Source: SZUA-545 sp050297855
Lineage (GTDB): Bacteria; Campylobacterota; Campylobacteria; Campylobacterales; SZUA-545
NCBI GenBank assembly: GCA_050297855.1
Contig: JBNKTC010000002.1
Span: forward strand, 124,001-188,000
Length of the DNA: 64,000 bases
Reading direction: 5' to 3'
In this document: positions 58,234 through 64,000 of the stretch, one piece after another
How the letters are laid out: each line of letters opens with the position of its first letter
Position numbering within the stretch: the stretch's first letter is position 1
The notes under the pieces: model-generated
Seen by the model: the letters and a program-made list of their open reading frames with translations, nothing else
The model's database searches: none
Told to the model about the DNA's origin: nothing
Position numbers and translations under genes: made by a program

Positions 58234-61200
58234 TTAGATGTTGTAGTACATCGCGTCTTTGTTGGGGACGACGAGGGCAGAGGTGGACTGTTCGGGATCG
58301 ATCTGGCACGTCTCGGAAAGGGTGATGCCGTACTTCTCACCCTCTAGCAGCCTAAAGAGCGGACGGTTCAGCTCCAGGTCCGGGCAGGCGGGGTAGCCGA
58401 AGGAGTAGCGCGCCCCCTGGTACCCTTTCATCGTCACGTCATCCAGCCGGTCGCTCTTCTCCTTGGTGCTGATCCCAAGTTCTGCGCGGATTCTTTTGTG
58501 GATGATCTCCGCCAGTGCTTCCGCCAGCTCGACCCCAAGGCCGTGGACCAGGTAGTACTCCGTATATTTTCCGGCTTTAAAGAGCTCCTGTTCGTATTCG
58601 CTGAGTTTGCTTCCCGCACTCACCAGCGTCAACGGTAGAACGTCGTGGCGGTCGTGGTGGAAGTAGTCGCTGAGTGCCCGGTGGGGGGCTTTCTGCTGGC
58701 GCGGGAAGGTGAAGATCTCCTTGGCCCGGCCGATGGTCTCGGCCAGCGGTTCGCGGTTGATATCCTCCGTGCTTGTCCACCCTTCGCTGGGATCAAAGAC
58801 CACCAGGGAGTTGTCATCCGCGCGGCACGGGAAGTAGCCGTAGATGACCTTGGGCCGGAAGAGTCCCTCTTCCAAAAACTGCTTTTTAAGCCGGTTGTAG
58901 TTGGGCAGGATCACTTCCTGGAGCTGCTTTTCATAGCTCTCTTTCTGTCCCTTGGACTTGTATCCCCAGCGCTGTTTGAAAAGCAGCCGGTGGTTGATCC
59001 ATTCAAAGGCCAGCTCGGGATCGAACTCCGTAAACTCCCGCTTGCCCCAGAACGGCGGGGTGAAGTCGTGTCCCAGACCCGGCAGGGTGACCTTGTCATA
59101 GGGGATCTCCTCGATCACCCTCTCTTCGGCCACCTCTTCTTCCGCAACCGCTTTGGCCGGGTGGAGGTCCACGTCGAAGTTCTTCTTCTCGATGCGGCCC
59201 ATGGCGGTGATCCCATCGAAGGCGTCTTTACAGTAGAAGACCGGGCCGTCGTAGTTGGTACGGCAGTGCTCCTCGATAAAGCTGGTGGTCAGTGCCGCCC
59301 CGCCCAGAAGGACGGGGACGTCGATGCCGCGTTCTTTGAGGGCCATAAGGTTCTCTTTCATCACCAGGGTCGATTTGACCAGCAGGCCGCTCATACCGAC
59401 GGCGTCGGCATTGTGCTCTTTGACGGCTTCGACAAAGGACTCCAGGTCGGCCTTGATCCCGATATTGATTACCCGGAATCCATTGTTGGTCAGGATGATA
59501 TCCACGAGGTTTTTCCCCACGTCGTGGACGTCGCCCTTGACGGTTCCGAGAACAATCGTCGTCTTCTCCCCCGAGCCCTCTTTTTTGGGCAGGAAGGGAT
59601 TGAGGTAATCCACACTGGCCTTCATCACCTCCGCCGACTGGAGGACAAACGGCAGCTGCATCTGGCCCGAGCCGAAGAGCTCGCCCACCACCTTCATCGC
59701 TTCGATCAGGATCTCGTTGACGATCGTCTCCGCTTCGATCTCGTCCTTGGCCGTCTCCAGCAGCGGCAGCATCCGCTCCTTGTCGCCGTCGATGAGGAGT
59801 TTGGCGATCTTCTCGTTTGTGGGCAGGGCTTTGTACTCTTCATCGCTTGCACCCGTAGCGACCTCGCCCTCTTTGTATTTGAAGTGCTCGATAAAGCGGA
59901 AGAGGGGATCACCCGCTTCCCGTTTGTTAAAGAGCAGGTCTTCACAGAACTTGCGGTCTTCATTGCTGATCTTGTGCATCGGGAGGGTGTGCTTGACGTT
60001 GACGATCGCCATCGTCAGCCCCGCCTCGATGCAGTGGTGGACGAAGACCGAGTTGAGATAGAAGCGCGCCTCTTTGGCCAGGCCGAAGGAGATGTTGGAG
60101 ACCCCCAGTACCGCGCCCACTTCGGGGTGCCTTGTGCGCACTTCGCGGATCGCCTCGATCGTCTCGATGGCCGCCGTCCAGTACTCTTCATCACCGCTTC
60201 CTACGGTAAAGGTCAGCAGGTCGAAGACCAGGTCGCTTCCCTTGAGGCCGTGGTGCTTCGTGGCACGTTCGTAGATGCGCTCGGCGATCTCGACTTTGCG
60301 CTCTTTGGTCTTGGCCATCCCCTCTTCGTCGATTGTCAGGCAGACAAGGGAGGTCCCCCAGCGTTTCGCCAGCTGGCAGATCTCGTCGAACTTTTCGATC
60401 CCGTCTTCAAGGTTGACGGAGTTGATGATCGGTTTGCCCCCGATGTGCATGAGAGCAGCTTCCAGGGCCGGGATCTGGGTGGAGTCGGGCATGAGCGGCA
60501 GCTGGATCTTCTGGGTATAGCGGCTCATCACCTCGTGCATGTCCTTGGTCTCGTCGCGTCCGGCAAAGCCGACGCTCACATCCAGGCCGTGGGCCCCGGC
60601 ACGTACCTGCTCCTGCCCGACACTGACAATGGCGTCGTAGTCTTCGGCCAGAAGCAGTTCGCGGAACGCCTTGGAACCGGTGGCGTTGGCACGTTCCCCG
60701 ATGAGGAAAGGGGAGGGTTCCTGCTTGAGTGCTGTCGCCTGGAAGAGGGAAGCGATGGAGGGCGGGTGGGAGCCCTTGGGTTTTTTGGGCGCGATCCCTT
60801 CGACCGCTTTGGCTACGGCGGCGATGTGCTCAGGCGTCGTTCCGCAGCAGCCGCCCAGGATCGTTACCCCGTCGATGGCGGCGAATTCCGACTCCAGCTT
60901 GGCAAACTCCTCGGGCCCCATCGGATAGACCGTGTGGCCGCCGACGTTCTGGGGAAGACCCGCATTGGCGTGGACGGAGATGGGGCGGTCCCACAGCTCG
61001 GAAAGGGTCAGGACGTGCTGCTTGACCTCCACGGGGCCCGTTCCGCAGTTAAACCCGAGGGAGAAGATATCAAAGGGCTCCATGATCGTCGCGATCGTCG
61101 CGGCGTCGGTCCCGATCAGCATGGAGCCGCTTAGCTCCATCGTCACGGAGACCATGACCGGCAGGCTGACGCCCGCCTCGTTCATCGCATCGAAGCAGGC

Positions 61201-61710
61201 GTGGAGCGCCGCTTTGATCTGGAGGGGGTCCTGGCAGGTCTCCAGCAGGAACATGTCTACACCGCCTTCGATAAGGCCCTGGACGGTGATCTTGTAACCT
61301 GTGTACATGAGGGGGTATTCGATGTGTCCGAGGGAGGGGAGCTTGGTCCCCGGCCCGATGGCCCCGGCGGCAAAGCGGGGCTTCTCGTGTGTGGAGAACT
61401 CCTCGCACGCCTCCTTGGCGATCTTGGCTCCGGCCAGGGCATTTTTATACGCGTGTTTACCCAGGCCGTACTCGTCCAGTACCCACGGCATGGAACCGAA
61501 GGTGTTGGTCTTGATGATGTCGGCACCGGCGCGCAGGTAGTCGCGGTGGATCTCTTTGATCGCATCGGAAAGGGTCTCGTTGAGGAGTTCGTTACACCCC
61601 TGGTTGCCCTCCCAGGCGGAGTCGGGGATATCAAGGGCCTGGATCTGGGTCCCCATCGCCCCGTCGATAATCAGAATTTTCTCTTGTGCTAATACTTCGA
61701 TCTGTGTCAT
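58234..61710 (-). CDS. metH: Cobalamin-dependent methionine synthase
   Basis: A 1158-residue enzyme that transfers methyl from 5-methyltetrahydrofolate to homocysteine. Hcy-binding domain (about 1-300; IIDGAMGTQIQ, GGCCGTTPEHI), pterin-binding domain (about 330-600; IGERANATGSKAFRELL), B12 cap and binding domains (about 620-870; GTVKGDVHDVGKNLVDIIL, where His coordinates cobalt), and the C-terminal reactivation domain (about 880-1158). All four modules are present. It lies 110 bases after mrp. No cobalamin riboswitch is seen in the gap. Confidence 0.96.
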   Translation of the reverse strand: MTQIEVLAQEKILIIDGAMGTQIQALDIPDSAWEGNQGCNELLNETLSDAIKEIHRDYLRAGADIIKTNTFGSMPWVLDEYGLGKHAYKNALAGAKIAKEACEEFSTHEKPRFAAGAIGPGTKLPSLGHIEYPLMYTGYKITVQGLIEGGVDMFLLETCQDPLQIKAALHACFDAMNEAGVSLPVMVSVTMELSGSMLIGTDAATIATIMEPFDIFSLGFNCGTGPVEVKQHVLTLSELWDRPISVHANAGLPQNVGGHTVYPMGPEEFAKLESEFAAIDGVTILGGCCGTTPEHIAAVAKAVEGIAPKKPKGSHPPSIASLFQATALKQEPSPFLIGERANATGSKAFRELLLAEDYDAIVSVGQEQVRAGAHGLDVSVGFAGRDETKDMHEVMSRYTQKIQLPLMPDSTQIPALEAALMHIGGKPIINSVNLEDGIEKFDEICQLAKRWGTSLVCLTIDEEGMAKTKERKVEIAERIYERATKHHGLKGSDLVFDLLTFTVGSGDEEYWTAAIETIEAIREVRTRHPEVGAVLGVSNISFGLAKEARFYLNSVFVHHCIEAGLTMAIVNVKHTLPMHKISNEDRKFCEDLLFNKREAGDPLFRFIEHFKYKEGEVATGASDEEYKALPTNEKIAKLLIDGDKERMLPLLETAKDEIEAETIVNEILIEAMKVVGELFGSGQMQLPFVLQSAEVMKASVDYLNPFLPKKEGSGEKTTIVLGTVKGDVHDVGKNLVDIILTNNGFRVINIGIKADLESFVEAVKEHNADAVGMSGLLVKSTLVMKENLMALKERGIDVPVLLGGAALTTSFIEEHCRTNYDGPVFYCKDAFDGITAMGRIEKKNFDVDLHPAKAVAEEEVAEERVIEEIPYDKVTLPGLGHDFTPPFWGKREFTEFDPELAFEWINHRLLFKQRWGYKSKGQKESYEKQLQEVILPNYNRLKKQFLEEGLFRPKVIYGYFPCRADDNSLVVFDPSEGWTSTEDINREPLAETIGRAKEIFTFPRQQKAPHRALSDYFHHDRHDVLPLTLVSAGSKLSEYEQELFKAGKYTEYYLVHGLGVELAEALAEIIHKRIRAELGISTKEKSDRLDDVTMKGYQGARYSFGYPACPDLELNRPLFRLLEGEKYGITLSETCQIDPEQSTSALVVPNKDAMYYNI

Positions 61711-61785
61711 TTAGATATTTCTCTCGGTTCTTGTTAAAGTGATATATTATAGCAAATGGAAGGTAATTGGCGGGAGAAGCGCAGA

Positions 61786-61802
61786 CGGGAAGTCTCTTCC
61801 CG
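61786..61802. terminator. Perfect hairpin between mrp and metH
   Basis: CGGGAAG-TCT-CTTCCCG, a 7-bp perfect stem in the 109-base gap between mrp and metH (both leftward). No T-run follows on the minus strand, so it may attenuate rather than stop transcription. Confidence 0.5.
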
Positions 61803-61819
61803 CTGCCTGGAGGTGGTCT

Positions 61820-63001
61820 TTAGTGGCCGCAGCCGCAGCTGCCGCTGCCGCAGTGACCGTCGTCTTGTTTGGGCTGCTGTGCCGCTGCTGCCGTGGAGCA
61901 GGCGGACGGTGCGCCGTTGACGCCCATTGTCGGCTGGATGGACGCGTTGTCCACGCCGCCTTCGTCGTTGATCTCATCGAGTTTTTTGATGAGGGAGTCG
62001 GCTGCCTGCATGTAGCGCTTCGCACTCTCACTGGACGGATTGGCGAATGTGATCGGTTTTCCTTCGTCGCCGCCTTCGCGGATCGCCGGTTCGATAGGGA
62101 TCTCGGCCAGTACGGAAGTGTTGTATTTCTTGGCCATCTCGTCCGTTGTCCCTTTGCCGAAGATGTCATACTCTTTACCCGTATCCGGGCAGATAAAGCC
62201 GCTCATGTTCTCGACGACACCCGCGATCGGGATGTTGAGTTTTTCGAACATGTCCATACCGCGGACCGCATCGTCCAGGGCAACGGTTTGGGGTGTGGAG
62301 ACCATGACGCCGGCTGTGACCGGGACGCTTTGAGCCAGGGAGATCTGCGCATCACCCGTACCCGGAGGCATGTCGATAAAGAGGATATCCAGTTCGCTCC
62401 AGAGGATGTCTTTAAAGAACTGCTCGATCGCCTTCATGATCATCGGGCCCCGCCAGATAAGGGACTGGCCCTCTTCGATCAGGCTTCCCATACTCATCGC
62501 TTCGAGGCCGTAGGCTACGATCGGCTTGGCTTTGTTCCCTTCGATCTCCGGGGCCTGACCTTGGATACCGAGCATCCGCGGGACGTTCGGTCCGTAGATA
62601 TCCGCATCGAGGATACCCACTTTTTTACCCTGCATCGCCGCGGCGATCGCCAGGTTGACGGTGGTCGTGGATTTACCTACACCACCTTTACCGGAGCTGA
62701 CCATCACGAAGTTTTTGATCTGCGGGGCGATGTTTTTGCCGTGGCTGGATGTCTCGCGCGGTGCTTTGGGTGCGTTGATGTTGACGATCACCTGGTTGGC
62801 ACCCAGTTTGGAGACTTTGAGTTCGATCTCATCTTTAAGCGTCTGGGCTACTTCCGGGGCGCTGGACGTGATGTCGACGGTGATTGTGGCGTTGGTCCCG
62901 TCGGTCTGGATATCCTTGACGAACCCGAAAGTGACGATGTCCTTTTCGAATCCGGGGTATAAAACGGTTTTCAGTTGTTCGTTAATCAGTTCTTGTGTCA
63001 T
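61820..63001 (-). CDS. mrp: Mrp/NBP35-family iron-sulfur carrier ATPase
   Basis: A 393-residue P-loop protein: DUF59 domain (1-90), then MVSSGKGGVGKSTTTVNLAIAAAMQGKKVGILDADIYGPNVPRMLG (deviant Walker A), DMPPGTGDAQISLAQS, and GVVENMSGFICPDTGKEYDIFG, where family members have the C-x-x-C cluster site. The tail is unusual: DDGHCGSGSCGCGH, with three Cys and two His, which looks like an added metal-binding segment. It is an assembly carrier for 4Fe-4S clusters, and thiC, a 4Fe-4S enzyme, is directly upstream. Confidence 0.92.
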   Translation of the reverse strand: MTQELINEQLKTVLYPGFEKDIVTFGFVKDIQTDGTNATITVDITSSAPEVAQTLKDEIELKVSKLGANQVIVNINAPKAPRETSSHGKNIAPQIKNFVMVSSGKGGVGKSTTTVNLAIAAAMQGKKVGILDADIYGPNVPRMLGIQGQAPEIEGNKAKPIVAYGLEAMSMGSLIEEGQSLIWRGPMIMKAIEQFFKDILWSELDILFIDMPPGTGDAQISLAQSVPVTAGVMVSTPQTVALDDAVRGMDMFEKLNIPIAGVVENMSGFICPDTGKEYDIFGKGTTDEMAKKYNTSVLAEIPIEPAIREGGDEGKPITFANPSSESAKRYMQAADSLIKKLDEINDEGGVDNASIQPTMGVNGAPSACSTAAAAQQPKQDDGHCGSGSCGCGH

Positions 63002-63033
63002 TGTGTATCCTTGACTTTTGATCTCTTTTATCT

Positions 63034-63157
63034 GCCGTGCTAAGCACGGCTAGCTTTTGTGCTTACATTGTTGCGCAATTTCATGTGCCACAGCGGTGAG
63101 CGTAGCTTCAGGGACTTTGTCCTCGCTTCGCTGCAAAGTTTCACGTTCCTGAAGCGT
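63034..63157. repeat. Hairpin-rich intergenic element between thiC and mrp
   Basis: GCCGTGC-TAA-GCACGGC (63034-63050) is a perfect hairpin. Further on GCTTCAGG (63105) pairs with CCTGAAGC (63148), and inside it ACTTTG pairs with CAAAGT around TCCTCGCTTCGCTG. The TCGCTTCGCT core resembles the centre of the palindrome at 6185-6315, so it may be of the same repeat class. It can also act in thiC-mrp transcript processing. Confidence 0.5.
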
Positions 63158-63163
63158 TATAAA

Positions 63164-64000
63164 TCAACTTGCACTTTGTTCGGAGGATTTTTCCCCGAAC
63201 TGTTCTACGATATTTTGCGTGATCTTGTAGGAGCAGAATTTCGGTCCGCACATGGAGCAGAACTCCGCCTCTTTAAAGACATCCTGCGGCAGGGTCTCGT
63301 CGTGGAACTCCCGTGCCCGGTCGGGGTCGAGGGCCAGTTCGAACTGCTTGTTCCAGTCAAAGGCATAGCGCGCGTCGCTCATGGCGTCGTCGATGTCTCT
63401 GGCACCTTTGCGGCCCCGTGCGATGTCGGCGGCGTGGGCCGCGATCTTGTAGGCGACGATCCCGTTTCGGACGTCCTCCTGGTTGGGCAGACCCAGGTGC
63501 TCTTTGGGTGTAACGTAGCAGAGCATACTCGCCCCCTGCCATCCGCCCACGGCCGCGCCGATGGCGCTGGAGATGTGGTCGTACCCAGGGGAGATGTCGG
63601 TGACAAGCGGCCCCAGGATATAGAACGGTGCGTCGTGGCAGAGCGTGCGTTCGAGTTTCATGTTGTACTCGATCTGGTTCAGCGGTACGTGCCCCGGTCC
63701 TTCGATCATCACCTGGACGTCTTTCTCCCACGCTCTGAGTGTCAGGTCGCCCAGGATCTTGAGTTCGCTAAGCTGCGCTTCGTCGCTGGCATCGGCCAGA
63801 CAACCCGGTCGCAGGGAGTCGCCGAGGCTGAGGGAAACGTCGTATTTGCGGCAGATGTCGAGGATTGCATCGTACGCCTGGTAGAAGGGGTTCTCCTGGT
63901 GGTGGTGCATCATCCAGGATGCCATGAGGCTTCCGCCCCGGCTGACGATCCCCATCTTCCGTTTGGCGACTTTGGGCATAAACTCCAGCAGGAATCCGGC
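63164..64000 (-). CDS. thiC: Phosphomethylpyrimidine synthase, 5' part outside window
   Basis: The last 279 residues of ThiC, which makes the thiamine pyrimidine HMP phosphate from AIR by radical SAM chemistry. The frame is open past the window end (AGFLLEFMPKVAKRK before the internal Met at 63979). Visible: GIVSRGGSLMASWMMHHHQENPFY, VSLSLGDSLRPGCLADASDEAQ, VQVMIEGPGHVPLNQIEYN, DISPGYDHISSAIGAAVGGWQGASMLCYVTPKEHLGLPN, and the 4Fe-4S site CSMCGPKFC at the end. All expected C-terminal motifs are intact. A TPP riboswitch, if any, would lie beyond the window. Confidence 0.96.
   Translation of the reverse strand, partial: AGFLLEFMPKVAKRKMGIVSRGGSLMASWMMHHHQENPFYQAYDAILDICRKYDVSLSLGDSLRPGCLADASDEAQLSELKILGDLTLRAWEKDVQVMIEGPGHVPLNQIEYNMKLERTLCHDAPFYILGPLVTDISPGYDHISSAIGAAVGGWQGASMLCYVTPKEHLGLPNQEDVRNGIVAYKIAAHAADIARGRKGARDIDDAMSDARYAFDWNKQFELALDPDRAREFHDETLPQDVFKEAEFCSMCGPKFCSYKITQNIVEQFGEKSSEQSAS

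Noticed and set aside
58645..61134. 829-codon plus-strand frame over metH
   Set aside because: Shadow of metH on the opposite strand; the metH domains explain the whole interval.
61711..61819. Cobalamin riboswitch before metH
   Set aside because: The gap is short, holds only a simple hairpin and has no B12-box-like sequence.
1..64000. CRISPR arrays, tRNA or rRNA genes, complete insertion sequences
   Set aside because: No regularly spaced repeats, no cloverleaf or rRNA-like stretches, and no transposase frame were recognised by eye.

Overview
The window looks like chromosomal DNA of a Campylobacterota (epsilonproteobacterial) organism, most likely a GC-rich relative of Sulfurimonas/Sulfuricurvum. 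Pointers are the split CetA/CetB-type energy-taxis pair, a CheX-like multidomain protein, the three-part PurS/PurQ/small-PurL FGAM synthase, the rpmH-rnpA-yidC-jag-mnmE string, a clpB promoter with a HAIR-like HspR site, and several proteins of the type usually annotated as hypothetical in that phylum. The lineage is inferred from gene content; no 16S or other marker is present.

Layout. 1-4.7 kb: a truncated heme-motif sensor, an eIF1/SUI1-like factor, and a universal stress protein coupled to a P2-type cation ATPase. 4.7-18.3 kb: an accessory stretch of small, mostly unrecognised or weakly characterised genes. It has an AT-rich insert (DUF2971 protein and a small secreted protein), a MITE-like palindrome and five copies of a GGGACAGGC-type repeat, each just after a stop codon. 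18.3-27.3 kb: a structured leader and a CNNM/CorC-type transporter, a six-gene overlapping operon (RHH protein, thioredoxin-like protein, pentapeptide protein, DsrE-like protein, ABC-2 exporter), a CinA-type domain protein and an ABC-F ATPase. 27.5-34.1 kb: a CheX-like protein, CvpA, a phosphoesterase and an MltC-like operon converging on cetB-cetA. 34.2-44.5 kb: gpsA, proA, small exported proteins, an orphan ABC ATPase, a substrate-binding protein, and a leftward operon ctpA-purS-purQ-SH3 protein-plsC. 44.6-64 kb: clpB, two permeases, rpmH-rnpA-yidC-jag-mnmE-purL, then leftward thiC-mrp-metH-acyl-CoA-dehydrogenase-like-macrodomain.

How the genes fit together. Most recognisable genes are housekeeping: purine synthesis (purS, purQ and purL together make one FGAM synthase), methionine, proline and thiamine synthesis, phospholipid precursor synthesis (gpsA, plsC), membrane protein insertion, tRNA modification and protein quality control. 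Many neighbours overlap by 1-4 bases, so translational coupling is common. Two reading frames that are clearly real by homology (rnpA and the cvpA-like gene) have no ATG, GTG or TTG at their 5' end and appear to start at AUA and AUU. No tRNA, rRNA, CRISPR array, prophage or intact transposase gene was seen. The least explained parts are the repeat-bearing 4.7-18.3 kb stretch, the leader at 18.37-18.54 kb and the mixed operon at 20.2-23.3 kb.
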